DNA of 64,000 bases from Desulfofustis glycolicus DSM 9705 (GCF_900130015.1 NZ_FQXS01000017.1:1-64000), one strand, 5' to 3'; shown: positions 15,529 to 24,986, counted from the first letter of the stretch. Notes: generated by a model not told the origin, from the letters alone. Numbers and translations: made by a program.

Positions 15529-16899
15529 TTATCTCCTCTGTTTTCCGCGATCAACGCCGGCGGCGAGCTGTTCCTGACGGGTGCCGAGCCGAAAGGAAAT
15601 CCAGGCCCACAAGCCGGCGAGCGGGACCGCCGCTAAAGCAATGCCGGCCCCGGAAAGACCGACGGCCAGCAGTCCGGCATAGACCCAGGCGCTGACCGCG
15701 TCACCGCCGCGGTAGATCACGGTGTCTATAAAATTCTTGGCTTTATACTTTTCTTCTTTGTTCACAACCACATAAAGCATTTCCCGTCCCGGGCGCATGA
15801 TCGCGTAATTACCGGCCCGGCGCAGGACCTGGACGGCAACGATGACCCATAATGCGGGAGCTATTGCCAGTACCGTAAATCCTGCCACCAGGCCGAGGGG
15901 GATAATGGCCAGGGTCCAGGCGAGACCGATGCGTCCTACAATCCGGCTGGTAAAAAAAACCTGAGTAGCCAGGGTGAGACCGTTGACGGTAAAATCCATG
16001 GCGGCAAATAACGCGGTGCGCTGGGCCGGATCCGGGAAATGATCCCGGATAATATGTGCCTGCTGGAAATAAAGAAATGTAGCCAAGGTGGTAAACAGCA
16101 GCATCAAACCGCAGATCCCCATGAGATACGGCGATTGCCAGACCAGCCGAACCCCCGCCAGGATACTGCCGCCCAGCGGCTCGCTGCCGGGGTCGGTCAT
16201 ATCGCTCTTTTTCTTGTGCGCATCGGTCTTCGAGCCGGCACAGGTGGATTGGCGCCAGGCTGACAGCCGGTTGATGCAGAGCACCGCCCAGCCGAGAAAC
16301 AGCATGGACAACAACAATAAATTGTTCGGGCCAAGCGGCAGTACCAGCACCACCGTCAAAGCCGGCCCGGCCAGTGCACCGGCCGTACCCCCGGCGGCGA
16401 TGACGCCAAAAAGACGCTTGGCCTGGATGTTGGTGAAAATGTCTGCCATAAAACTCCAGAAGACGGAGACGACGAACAGGTTGAAAACGCTTGCCCAGAT
16501 AAAAAAGGCCCGCGCTACCCAGGCGTGTGTGATATCGGATCGAAACAATAGGAAGAACACCAGCAAGTTGCCGATGAAAAAGAGATAAACGAGGGAAAGA
16601 AAGCGGCGAGGGGCAAAATGCCGAGTCAGCCAACCGAAGAGCGGCACCACGGCCAGCATCACCAAAAAGGTGCCGCTGAACAGCCATTGCAGGTGCTCAA
16701 CCCCTCCGGCAATACCCATTTCATCGCGCATCGGCCGGATGATATAGTAGCTGCAGAGCAACGCGAAGAAATAGCTGAAAGACCACAACAACGGCCGCCA
16801 CTCTCCGGGTTCGACCGCTACCAGCCGCTGCCACCAAGTCCCTTGGCGATTGGCGGACCTGGCGTCCGTTGCGCCTCCGAGTGCAAAGATATTTTCCAC
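15529..16899 (-). CDS. MFS-fold transporter, possibly ATP/ADP-translocase-related
   Basis: The 456-residue protein has about 12 hydrophobic segments. The sequence RPLLWSFSYFFALLCSYYIIRPMRDEMG near the N-terminus resembles proteins annotated as NTP/NDP exchange or Npt-type transporters, as does the KYKAKNFIDTVIYRGGDA segment near the C-terminus. Free-living bacteria carry such homologues with unknown substrates, so nucleotide transport is not assured. The GTG at 16899 is supported by AAGGTG 6 bases upstream. It is likely co-transcribed with the exported aldo/keto reductase. Confidence 0.75.
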   Translation of the reverse strand: MENIFALGGATDARSANRQGTWWQRLVAVEPGEWRPLLWSFSYFFALLCSYYIIRPMRDEMGIAGGVEHLQWLFSGTFLVMLAVVPLFGWLTRHFAPRRFLSLVYLFFIGNLLVFFLLFRSDITHAWVARAFFIWASVFNLFVVSVFWSFMADIFTNIQAKRLFGVIAAGGTAGALAGPALTVVLVLPLGPNNLLLLSMLFLGWAVLCINRLSAWRQSTCAGSKTDAHKKKSDMTDPGSEPLGGSILAGVRLVWQSPYLMGICGLMLLFTTLATFLYFQQAHIIRDHFPDPAQRTALFAAMDFTVNGLTLATQVFFTSRIVGRIGLAWTLAIIPLGLVAGFTVLAIAPALWVIVAVQVLRRAGNYAIMRPGREMLYVVVNKEEKYKAKNFIDTVIYRGGDAVSAWVYAGLLAVGLSGAGIALAAVPLAGLWAWISFRLGTRQEQLAAGVDRGKQRR

Positions 16900-17185
16900 A
16901 GGTTCACCTTGGTGCTATTAAACACCTCGCAGGGCCGGATATTCGAGAGTGGAAGAGAAGAAAGGAATAGGAGCAGGATTCCCTAACGCTTTCCGACGTG
17001 AGACCGGTATTCTATCCCCCTGCTTTTTGACATGACACGTTCAGGGTGATTGTCGAAAAAATGTGGTGATGATTGGATTGAATGTCAAACAGGACATCGG
17101 CAACCGGCGCGCTCTGGAGGATACCGTTCCGGCAAAGGTGGTTCCGACCGGATAGACGGTGCGGCATTCAGTAATCAAACCGTAG

Positions 17186-19534
17186 TCAGTAAGGCGGCCA
17201 GAGGATGGGCAACAGGACCACCGAGACGAGCAAGGCAAGAATTGTGATCGGCACCCCGACTTTCAGATAATCGACAAAGCGATAGCCCCCCGGCCCCATG
17301 ACCAACAGGTGAGCGGGGTGGGACAGCGGGCTGGCAAAACTCGATGAGGCGGAGATGGCCACCGTCATCATCAGCAGGTGGGGCGAGATACCGAGGGACT
17401 CGGCGGCACTGAGGGCCACCGGGGCCATCAGCACCACCAGGGCCGCCGTCGGGATGATCTGGGTGCCGAGCACGGTTACCGTGAACAGAGCGGCAACCAC
17501 CCAGCGCGGGCCGAGATCGCCGACGGCGGTGACCAGTGCGGTCGCCCCGAGTTGCGCCGCTCCGCTGTTTTCGATGGCCGCACCCAATGGCAGCATTGCC
17601 GCAATGAGAAACACCACCTTCCATTCGATGGCCCGATACGCCTCCTCCATGTTCAGACAGCCAAACAGCACCATCAGGGTGGCCCCGGTCAGGGCGGCGA
17701 TGGAGATCGGCAGCAGGCCGAAAATGGCGCTGAGAATCACGCCGACCATGATGACCACGGAAATTTTGGCCTTCTCCAGGCGCGGCGCCCGGGCTGCCGC
17801 CTCGTCGAGTACGAGGAAATCGGGGTCCCGGGACAACGCTTCCAGCTTGCCCCGCTGCCCGTAAACGAGCAACGCGTCGCCAAACTGCAGGGGCAGATCC
17901 TGCAACTGGGATCGGTGAGCTTTCCCCTTACGCCAGACGGCAAGCACGCTGATGCCGTAGCGCTCCCGGAACAGCAGGTCGGCCAAGGTCTTGCCGGCCA
18001 GCGTGGTGCGCGGCGAGAGCAGGACTTCCGTTACCCCGATCTGCTGGGACTCCAATTCGGCCAGCTGGGCGGAGGACTGTTCGACAATGGCCAGGTCCTG
18101 AAGGCCTTCGAGCACCTCAAGATCGCGGGGCGAGCCCTGCAGTATGAGCAGGTCGTCCGGTTTGACGGTCTCATGGGGCGATGGCATGAACATCATCAGC
18201 TCTCCCCGGATCAAGCCGATAACGGTAAGTCCGAAAGCGTTGCCCAGCCGGCTCTCGACCAGATCGCGCTCGACCAGTACCGAGCCGGGCGGCACGCGAA
18301 TCGGCAGCAACTCGGCTCGATCTCCGGCCAGGGAGCGTCGATCCGCCTCGGCAACCACCTGCAACTCGGAGAGCAGGTTGCCCCGGGATAACGCCTCAAG
18401 CCGCACCTGCTCACCCTGCAGCAGTAACTGATCGCCGGCAGCCAATCGATGCCTCCGCAGATCTCCGATATCCCGCTCGTCGGCTCCCTGCAGTTTCAAT
18501 ACATGGACGCCGTGTTCCCGGCGCAAACCGCTTTCCGCGAGCGTCTTGCCGATCAGCGGCGAGCCTTCGGCAACCCGGCTGACAGCCATCTCCACCACCT
18601 GCCGAACCCGCTCGCGTACCACCTCAGACGATGCCACCTGAAGGTGCTGACTGGCGTGATACCGTTTCAGGTGATCGGGACTGCCATGAACGATCAGCGT
18701 GTCACCGCCCTGCAGTAGCTCATCGGGACGGGGAGCCAGCAGCAACACCCCTTTTCTCTCCAGTGCCAGTACCGTTAAATGGAGCGCGGAACCGAGACGG
18801 CTCTCTGCAATCGTCCGGCCATCGAGCGGTGATACACTCGGGATTCTCGTCGTAAAGATATGGGTGTCGAGCTGGTATGAGGCGCCAATGGCGTCACTGC
18901 CTCCGGCCGTAACGGCGGCGCGGTTGGTGGGCAGCAGATGTCGGCCGAGCACTACCATGAAGGCAATACCGACAACCACAATCGCTGCGGTGATCGGGGT
19001 GAAATCGAAAATTGCAAAGGGTTCCAGGCCGGCATTGCGGACGGCGTCGGTCACCAGGATATTGGGCGGTGTTGAGATTCCGGTAAACGGCCCTCCGAGC
19101 AGACAACCGAGCGCCAGCGGCAGCAGCAGCCGGGATGGCGGCCGCCCGCTGCGCCGAGCCAGCTCCATGGTCGACGGCAGCAGAATGGCGGCCACGGTAA
19201 CGGTGTTGATCAATGCCGACAAAAGACTGGCAGAGACCATCAATACCACCATCAGTGTGACCTCGCTGCCCCGGGCAAAGCGCTGCAGCGGTTGGCCGAT
19301 CTGGTGAGCGATGCCGGTCCGCGTCAAGCCGGCCGACAGGATGAACAAGGCCCAGACCGTTACCACCGCCGGGCTGCTGAATCCGGCCAATGCCTCCGGC
19401 GCACTGACCAATCCTGTCAGGGCCAGCGTGGACAGTACCAGCAAACCCACCAGATCAACCCGCAGCCAGCCCCCGACGAAGAGGACCAAAGCCCCGGCGA
19501 TAATGATCAGCAGTAGGATAATATCAGCGGTCAA
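17186..19534 (-). CDS. SLC13-type transporter with four TrkA-C domains
   Basis: The 782-residue protein has an N-terminal membrane half (residues about 1-200), a large soluble middle (210-580), and a C-terminal membrane half (590-782). The middle contains four consecutive TrkA-C/RCK-C-like domains. Each starts with a pattern like SPLDGRTIAESRLG, SPLIGKTLAESGLR, SVLVERDLVESRLG or TTLAGKTLADLLFR and ends in a GD-hydrophobic-G strand. Related proteins usually have two. The TTG start at 19534 has GGAGG 8 bases upstream. Family members move dicarboxylates, sulfate or other anions with sodium; the substrate here is not determined. The TrkA-C domains probably bind a regulatory ligand. Confidence 0.8.
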   Translation of the reverse strand: MTADIILLLIIIAGALVLFVGGWLRVDLVGLLVLSTLALTGLVSAPEALAGFSSPAVVTVWALFILSAGLTRTGIAHQIGQPLQRFARGSEVTLMVVLMVSASLLSALINTVTVAAILLPSTMELARRSGRPPSRLLLPLALGCLLGGPFTGISTPPNILVTDAVRNAGLEPFAIFDFTPITAAIVVVGIAFMVVLGRHLLPTNRAAVTAGGSDAIGASYQLDTHIFTTRIPSVSPLDGRTIAESRLGSALHLTVLALERKGVLLLAPRPDELLQGGDTLIVHGSPDHLKRYHASQHLQVASSEVVRERVRQVVEMAVSRVAEGSPLIGKTLAESGLRREHGVHVLKLQGADERDIGDLRRHRLAAGDQLLLQGEQVRLEALSRGNLLSELQVVAEADRRSLAGDRAELLPIRVPPGSVLVERDLVESRLGNAFGLTVIGLIRGELMMFMPSPHETVKPDDLLILQGSPRDLEVLEGLQDLAIVEQSSAQLAELESQQIGVTEVLLSPRTTLAGKTLADLLFRERYGISVLAVWRKGKAHRSQLQDLPLQFGDALLVYGQRGKLEALSRDPDFLVLDEAAARAPRLEKAKISVVIMVGVILSAIFGLLPISIAALTGATLMVLFGCLNMEEAYRAIEWKVVFLIAAMLPLGAAIENSGAAQLGATALVTAVGDLGPRWVVAALFTVTVLGTQIIPTAALVVLMAPVALSAAESLGISPHLLMMTVAISASSSFASPLSHPAHLLVMGPGGYRFVDYLKVGVPITILALLVSVVLLPILWPPY

Positions 19535-19611
19535 GCCCGTGTCCTCCGCAGCGGATCAAGTTCCGAGAGCGGTTGTGATCGGCTGCACTCCACAGTCTCC
19601 GGAGTGTTGCA

Positions 19612-20430
19612 TCATGCCTTATGTTCATAAAGATGAACATCCCGCTGCGGGAACGGTATCGAGACCCCCTTGCTGTCGAAGGCTTTCTTGACCGTTTCGA
19701 TCAGTTCGAAGTGAACGTTCCAGAAGTCGGCGTTTGCAGCCCAGGCACGCAGGGTCAGATTGACGCTGCTGTCGGCCAGTTGCGTGACGAGCACCTGCGG
19801 CTGGGGATCGCTGAAAATACGGCTATCCTGCTTGACGAGTTCCATGATCGTCTGGCGGGCGGTATCGATATCATCGCCATAACCGATACCGAAAACCAGA
19901 TCGAGCCGACGGGTCCCCTTACTGGTGTAATTTACGATATTGTCACCGGCAATTTTCGCATTGGGCACGATAATGACCTGATTGGCCGGCGAGACGAGTT
20001 GCGTCGTGAATATTTCTATCGCCTCCACCGTACCCGCCACACCGGCGCCTTCGATATAGTCACCCACCTTGAACGGTTTGAAAATGATCATCAGGATCCC
20101 GGCGGCGAAGTTGGACAGGGAGCCCTGCAGCGCCAGGCCGATGGCCAGGCCTGCGGCGGCGAGTACCGCGATGACGGAGGCGGTTTGGATACCCAGTTGG
20201 TTCAATGCGGCAATAATGACAAAGGCCAGTAAGGCCAGATAGGTCAAACTGGAGACGAAACTGACCAGCGTTACATCGACCTGTTTCTTGACCATCAACC
20301 GTTTGATCAGTCCGGTTACCCCCTTGGCCACCCAGCGTCCGACGATGAAAATGGCGATGGCGCCGACCACCTTGATACCGTAGACCGCCAGCAGTTCGTA
20401 TATTGTGTCCAGCATAGTTGTCCAGTCCAT
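19612..20430 (-). CDS. mscS: Small-conductance mechanosensitive channel, MscS type
   Basis: The 272-residue protein is close to the length of E. coli MscS. It has three predicted transmembrane helices. The pore helix region AAAGLAIGLALQGSLSNFAAGILMIIFKPFKVGDYIE is characteristic, with alternating small residues. The cytoplasmic beta and alpha/beta domains follow, ending in SIPFPQRDVHLY. The ATG at 20430 is supported by GGAGG 5 bases upstream. It opens under membrane tension to release osmolytes after hypo-osmotic shock. The SLC13-type gene follows on the same strand. Confidence 0.93.
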   Translation of the reverse strand: MDWTTMLDTIYELLAVYGIKVVGAIAIFIVGRWVAKGVTGLIKRLMVKKQVDVTLVSFVSSLTYLALLAFVIIAALNQLGIQTASVIAVLAAAGLAIGLALQGSLSNFAAGILMIIFKPFKVGDYIEGAGVAGTVEAIEIFTTQLVSPANQVIIVPNAKIAGDNIVNYTSKGTRRLDLVFGIGYGDDIDTARQTIMELVKQDSRIFSDPQPQVLVTQLADSSVNLTLRAWAANADFWNVHFELIETVKKAFDSKGVSIPFPQRDVHLYEHKA

Positions 20431-20785
20431 ACGCACCTCCTTGTTTTTATTTGATGATCGAAAGATTCGGCAGCATTGGCAAGAGGGTTATGAGAAGTCA
20501 GGCTATCTTTGCGCCGGCCGAGGATAGAGCACGATCAGGTTGGTATGGAAGAGGATAGCCCTGTCGTTCCACACCATATCGTGATAGATAATAACGGCGG
20601 CTTTATTTCCGTCAAGTTCCGCGCGGTGCTTTTCCCCAGCGTACCTGTCTGGAACGCACGTTAACATTTTTTTCGACCGGAGCGACATTACGAAACAGTT
20701 CATGTTACGAAATGTTTAGATGAGTAACGCCTGCCGGTAAAAGGAATGGAAGAGACGGGAAGTTAGACCTCTTGGCCGGAGAAAC
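20431..20785. other. Intergenic region between mscS and TauE-like gene
   Basis: This 355-bp region lies between divergent genes. A 66-codon minus-strand frame (20503-20703) is present but has no ribosome binding site or recognisable family and is not called. Promoters for both neighbours are expected here; I see no clear operator. Confidence 0.5.
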
Positions 20786-21526
20786 ATGGACCTGACCGAC
20801 TACAGTGTTATCTTGACGGCTTATATCATGGCCTCGGCGATCAAGGGGCTGACAGGGCTTGGCTTTTCCACCTCCTGCCTGCCCGTCCTGGCCCTGCATT
20901 TTGATCTGAAAATTGCCATCCCCCTGGTTCTCGTGCCATCCATCGTCAGCAATATTACGGTAATTGTCCAGGCGGGCCGTTTCCGTGAAGCGGTGTCACG
21001 GTTCTGGCCCCTGTACCTCGCCGCCGTGCCGGGTCTTCTCTTCGGCCTGGCTGTTCTGGCGACCATCAACAGTGATGTCGCCAAGGCGGTTCTCGGGCTG
21101 GTATTGATGATATACGCTCTCTGGGCCATGACCAATATGACCGTTTCTCTGCCGACCAAATGGGAACGGGCGCTGCGGGTTCCCATCGGTTTCATGACCG
21201 GCATTGTCAACGGCATGACAGGTTCCCAGGTCATGCCGGTTCTTCCCTATCTCTTGTCTCTCAATCTCGAAAAGAATGATTTTGTCCAGGCGATCAACAT
21301 CTCCTTTACCTTCTCGAGCCTCGTCATGCTGCTCGGCCTGAACCAGCTCGGCTATCTCACCGCAACCACCTTTCTCATTGCCCTTGCAGGCCTGGTGCCG
21401 GTACTGCTGACCCTGACCGTGGCCGGCCGGCTGCGCCGCCGTCTCACCACGATAGTGTACCGCAGGCTCGTACTGGGACTTCTGCTTGTTATGGGAATGA
21501 TACTGCTGCTCCGTAATTTTCTGTAA
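20786..21526 (+). CDS. TauE/SafE-family sulfite/anion permease
   Basis: The 246-residue protein has about eight hydrophobic segments. The N-terminal GLTGLGFSTSCLPVLAL and the mid-protein GFMTGIVNGMTGSQVMPVLPYLL are the two repeated motifs of the TauE/SafE (DUF81) family. GGAG lies shortly before the ATG. Family members export or import sulfite, sulfoacetate, or other small sulfur anions. Its neighbours 200 bp downstream are a rhodanese with an apparent selenocysteine and a cysteine desulfurase, which fits a sulfur or selenium handling role, but the exact substrate is not shown. Confidence 0.85.
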   Translation: MDLTDYSVILTAYIMASAIKGLTGLGFSTSCLPVLALHFDLKIAIPLVLVPSIVSNITVIVQAGRFREAVSRFWPLYLAAVPGLLFGLAVLATINSDVAKAVLGLVLMIYALWAMTNMTVSLPTKWERALRVPIGFMTGIVNGMTGSQVMPVLPYLLSLNLEKNDFVQAINISFTFSSLVMLLGLNQLGYLTATTFLIALAGLVPVLLTLTVAGRLRRRLTTIVYRRLVLGLLLVMGMILLLRNFL

Positions 21527-21725
21527 AAAGATGCAGCACTGCACCGTATGCCACATCGCCCCTATCTCCTCTGTGAAGGACTGCAGAGAGTCACCAGTAG
21601 CGTTACGAAAGCGGTTCCTTGCACTGCACGCCTGCAGACCATGATTATAGTATGGTCAACCGCGGTTGCTGCCCTGCATGTGGCACCCGTGTTGAACCCG
21701 AATCAATTTCACAGGGAGACATGCC

Positions 21726-22046
21726 ATGTCCGACGTCACCATCATCAGTGCTGCCGAAGCGCACGAACATAGGCGCAGCGGCAAGGCTCTTCTGGTCTGC
21801 GCCTATGACAGCGACGACAAGTTTCGCTTATACCAACTGGAAGGAGCTATTCCGCTGAGCGATTTCACGGCACGACTCGATGCGGTCGATAAAGATCAGG
21901 AAATCATTTTCTACTGTAACTGATCGGGCGGCGGCTCAGCTGCTGGTCGAGCAGCGCACTACAGAGACAAGGGCTTTGCCAACACCAAAGCAATTGACGG
22001 CGGTGTCGATGCCTGGAAGAGCGCCGGACTCCCGATCCGTTCCTGA
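21726..22046 (+). CDS. Rhodanese-like sulfurtransferase with in-frame UGA (predicted selenocysteine 66)
   Basis: A frame from the ATG at 21726 meets TGA at 21921-21923 but continues in the same frame to a stop at 22044-22046, giving 106 residues. The part before the TGA ends in DQEIIFYCN and the part after begins SGGGSAAGRAAHYRDKGF and ends DGGVDAWKSAGLPIRS. This is exactly the second half of a rhodanese domain, including the GG(V/I)DAW signature. The TGA falls two residues after the catalytic-loop Cys, giving C-N-U; related single-domain rhodaneses often have C-x-C there. A stem-loop follows the TGA. GGGAG lies upstream of the start, and a cysteine desulfurase gene follows after 52 bp. A recent nonsense mutation is the alternative, but nothing else in the gene is decayed. 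Conventional gene calls would truncate it at 65 residues. Confidence 0.75.
21934..21952 (+). promoter_or_regulatory. Candidate bacterial SECIS stem-loop
   Basis: Directly after the in-frame TGA (21921-21923), GCTC at 21934-21937 pairs with GAGC at 21949-21952. One A/C mismatch and two more pairs close a five-base loop UGCUG, 18-22 nt after the TGA. That distance fits bacterial SECIS elements, which lie in the coding region just after the UGA. A competing stem (GGCGGC with GCUGCU) lies closer to the TGA. Both are hand-folded. Confidence 0.4.
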
Positions 22047-22098
22047 TGATGGTACCGGAAATTCACTCTCACCCACCTCGTGCAAGGAGCTGAACACC

Positions 22099-23238
22099 AT
22101 GAGCCGGCCCGTCTATCTCGATTACAACGGCACTACCCCCCACGCCCCGGAAGTAATCGCCGCGATGCGCCCCTTTCTGGAAAGCGATTTCGGCAATCCA
22201 TCGAGTGGGCACTGGTACGGCATCCGTCCCAAGCAGGCGGTTATCGCAGCTCGAAAGCAGGTGGCTGGGCTGCTGGGCTGCGCACCATCTGAGGTGCTCT
22301 TTACCAGTGGCGGAACCGAGGCCAACAACCAGGTGATCAAAAGTATCGCCGGGGCTCGGCACACAACCGGTAGGCACTTGATCACTTCGAGTATCGAGCA
22401 CCCCGCTATCCTCGAGGTGTGCCGCCACATGGAACGTCATGGTTTTGACGTCACCGTTGTCGAGGTGGACAGCGACGGGCTGGTCGATCCAGCCGACGTG
22501 GCAGCAGCCATCCGGACCGACACCATCATGATTTCTATCATGCACGCCAATAACGAAGTGGGGACTATTCAGCCGATCGCCGAGATCGCCACCCTGGCCC
22601 GCAGACACGGCATCCTGATGCATACCGATGCGGCCCAGTCGCTCGGCAAGATCCCCGCTCGGGTGGATGAACTGGGGGTCGATCTGCTGTCGATGGCCGG
22701 ACACAAGCTCTACGCGCCAAAAGGGGTCGGGGCGCTCTATATCCGCAAAACCGTCGAGCCGCAGGTGTTTTGCCATGGCGCCGGCCAGGAAAACGGGCGA
22801 CGGGCCGGCACGGAGAACGTGTTGGAAATCGTCGGCCTCGGTGCCGCCTGTCAGCTCGCCGGCGCCGACCTGGGCCATCATGCCGCCCACCAGCAGGCAA
22901 TGCGCGACCGACTGGAGGCAGGCCTGTCCGCGAATCTTACCGAAATCCGCTTCAACGGCCACCGCACCTACCGTTTGCCCAATACCTGCAGTGTCTCCTT
23001 TTACGGCTTGGAGGCCAATCGGCTCCTCGAGGAAATCGGCCTCGACGTCGCCGCTTCGGCCGGAGCCGCCTGCCACGCCGACCGGGTGGAGATTTCCCAC
23101 GTACTCACTGCCATGCAGGTCACCGAGTCATGGGCCGCCGGCACCCTACGCTTCACCACCGGGCGCTATACCACCGCCGAGGACATCGACCGTGCCCTGG
23201 CAGCCGTTGTTTCTGCTGTTCAGCGGCTACGGGGATAA
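22099..23238 (+). CDS. Cysteine desulfurase, NifS/IscS class
   Basis: This 379-residue PLP enzyme has YLDYNGTTP at the N-terminus, FTSGGTEANN, the His-bearing TDAAQSLGK, and the PLP lysine in SMAGHKLYAPKGVG. The catalytic cysteine loop is SAGAACHAD, followed by SHVL and the substrate-binding LRFTTGRYT. It takes sulfur from cysteine to form an enzyme persulfide; some relatives also release selenium from selenocysteine. The ATG at 22099 has AAGGAG nine bases upstream. It lies 52 bp after the UGA-containing rhodanese and is probably co-transcribed, so the rhodanese may accept its persulfide or selenide. No iscU or iscR gene is adjacent, so it is unlikely to be the general iron-sulfur desulfurase. 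Confidence 0.88.
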   Translation: MSRPVYLDYNGTTPHAPEVIAAMRPFLESDFGNPSSGHWYGIRPKQAVIAARKQVAGLLGCAPSEVLFTSGGTEANNQVIKSIAGARHTTGRHLITSSIEHPAILEVCRHMERHGFDVTVVEVDSDGLVDPADVAAAIRTDTIMISIMHANNEVGTIQPIAEIATLARRHGILMHTDAAQSLGKIPARVDELGVDLLSMAGHKLYAPKGVGALYIRKTVEPQVFCHGAGQENGRRAGTENVLEIVGLGAACQLAGADLGHHAAHQQAMRDRLEAGLSANLTEIRFNGHRTYRLPNTCSVSFYGLEANRLLEEIGLDVAASAGAACHADRVEISHVLTAMQVTESWAAGTLRFTTGRYTTAEDIDRALAAVVSAVQRLRG

Positions 23239-23443
23239 CCGATGGGAGCATGATCGACTCAGCAGGTCGGGAAGTACACCCGGTCGGTCCGTGCCCGGTT
23301 GCCCCTGGCACCCTCATTTCATTTCTTTATTCTCTCATTCAGGTTAGGATAGGGCATTGCGAAGTTACAGACGATGATAATCATCGCGGCGTCCGCTGAG
23401 GCAATCGCGTGGTGCCGCATACCGTTTTTTGGACACAAGGAAT

Positions 23444-24775
23444 ATGAACCCCATCTGTATCGTAGACGATCAACCGCTTATCTGTTCCACCGTAGCAAAT
23501 ATCCTCGAAGATGAAGGCTATCAGGCCCTTGCCTTCGCCGACGCAGAAAGCTTCTGGCAGCGGCTCGACTCCATGGAACCCGCCCTGGTGATGCTCGATA
23601 TCTGGCTGCCGGGCACGGACGGACTGCAGTTGCTGCAACGGTTGCATGAACGTTTCCCCGAGCTGCCGGTCATCATGATGAGCGGCCACGCCGGCATCGA
23701 AGCGGCCGTTGCCGCCATCAAGTTCGGCGCTGCCGATTTCATGGAAAAACCGTTGCATTTAGAAGTCCTGCTGGACAAGGTCAAGTCGGTCCTGAACCAA
23801 CAGCCGGTCCGGATCGATGCAAGCCTCCCGCCGGATGCGAGACGTGCCGGCGAAGCGCGCGAAATGCAGCCGATTCCCGGCGCTGTGGAACTGGTCGAAT
23901 CACCGGAACCGCAGCGAACCTTGAAGGAAAACGTCGTTCTCAATGGGGTTGGACTGCTCAGCGGCAGGAAGACGGGCATCATCTTGAGCCCGCTCGGGGT
24001 GGATGAAGGGATCGTTTTTCAAACACTCGACGGTCAGACTATCCGCGGGCACATCACCTCACTGCGCAATTATCATCAACCTGCAGAGGCCAAGACTTTC
24101 TCCGCCAACTCAACGACGCTGGACAACGGCAGGCACCAGGTGCGTACCGTCGAGCACCTGATGGCGGTTCTTTCCATGTTCGGCATCACCAATGCCTTGA
24201 TCAAGGTGGGCGACGAAGTACCGAACATCGACGGCTCTGCAAAAGACTTCTGCGAACTTATTACCCAAGCGGGAATCACCGAACAGCCGGCCACCACCCG
24301 CATTGCCGTCATACTCCAAAAAATCGGCTTCGGACCTGAGGGTAAACACGAAAAACACCTCTATGCGGAACCGTTCGACGGTTTTGAAATAGCGATGCGA
24401 GTCGATTATCCGCCGCCCATCGGCGAACAGCTTCTCACCTTCAATCCTACACAGAAGTCCTTCGCCGAGGAGATCGCGCCGGCCCGGTCATTCAATACCT
24501 TCGAAAATATCGACATGGCCCAGAAACTGGGTACGGTTGGCAGCGGCTACCTCAATTCCCATATCATCATGCACGACGGCAAGGTCATCAATACCGCACT
24601 CCGCTATGACGACGAGTTCGTGCGCCACAAGATTCTGGATATGATCGGTGATCTCTCTCTCCTCGGCTACCCCATCCGGGGACGTATCACCGCCAATATG
24701 ACCTCGCACGGCTATAACCACGCCCTGGTGGAACGGCTCTATCAGGCTCTTAAGAACACTGCCGCGGAAGACTGA
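23444..24775 (+). CDS. lpxC: Receiver-LpxC fusion: UDP-3-O-acyl-N-acetylglucosamine deacetylase with N-terminal response-regulator domain
   Basis: Residues 1-120 form a complete receiver domain: acidic pair in CIVDDQP, phospho-Asp in VMLDIWLPG, Ser in IMMSGHAG and Lys in MEKPLH. After a linker of about 45 residues, residues 160-443 form LpxC, with zinc and catalytic residues in VEHLMAVL, RHKILDMIGD and TSHGYNHAL. LpxC carries out the committed step of lipid A synthesis, removing acetate from UDP-3-O-acyl-GlcNAc. Ordinary LpxC is about 300 residues and has no receiver. The fusion implies control of lipid A synthesis by phosphorylation. The ATG at 23444 is preferred to an upstream TTG, though AAGGA is unusually close to it. 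No histidine kinase gene is adjacent. Confidence 0.9.
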   Translation: MNPICIVDDQPLICSTVANILEDEGYQALAFADAESFWQRLDSMEPALVMLDIWLPGTDGLQLLQRLHERFPELPVIMMSGHAGIEAAVAAIKFGAADFMEKPLHLEVLLDKVKSVLNQQPVRIDASLPPDARRAGEAREMQPIPGAVELVESPEPQRTLKENVVLNGVGLLSGRKTGIILSPLGVDEGIVFQTLDGQTIRGHITSLRNYHQPAEAKTFSANSTTLDNGRHQVRTVEHLMAVLSMFGITNALIKVGDEVPNIDGSAKDFCELITQAGITEQPATTRIAVILQKIGFGPEGKHEKHLYAEPFDGFEIAMRVDYPPPIGEQLLTFNPTQKSFAEEIAPARSFNTFENIDMAQKLGTVGSGYLNSHIIMHDGKVINTALRYDDEFVRHKILDMIGDLSLLGYPIRGRITANMTSHGYNHALVERLYQALKNTAAED

Positions 24776-24986
24776 AAGGTGGCGTCACGCTTGAGCTCAC
24801 GGATCCCCTCACCTCTGACCCCGGCGAGCATCCGGTTGTTCCTCTGAAGGACGCCATTTCCGCAGCGCGGTGCTCAAGAAGACGGGTAGCGGCACTCCGG
24901 AGTTCAGCTCAAATGTCAGATACTCGCCAAGCACGATAGGATCCGGTAGCTGCAGGGCGTTGACGGTGCTTCCCGGCAAGCCATTA

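Noticed and set aside
20503-20703. 66-codon minus-strand frame upstream of mscS
   Set aside because: No ribosome binding site, no recognisable family, and it lies in a divergent promoter region.
21880-22098. Upstream extension of the cysteine desulfurase frame
   Set aside because: It overlaps the rhodanese in another frame and lacks desulfurase similarity; AAGGAG fixes the start at 22099.
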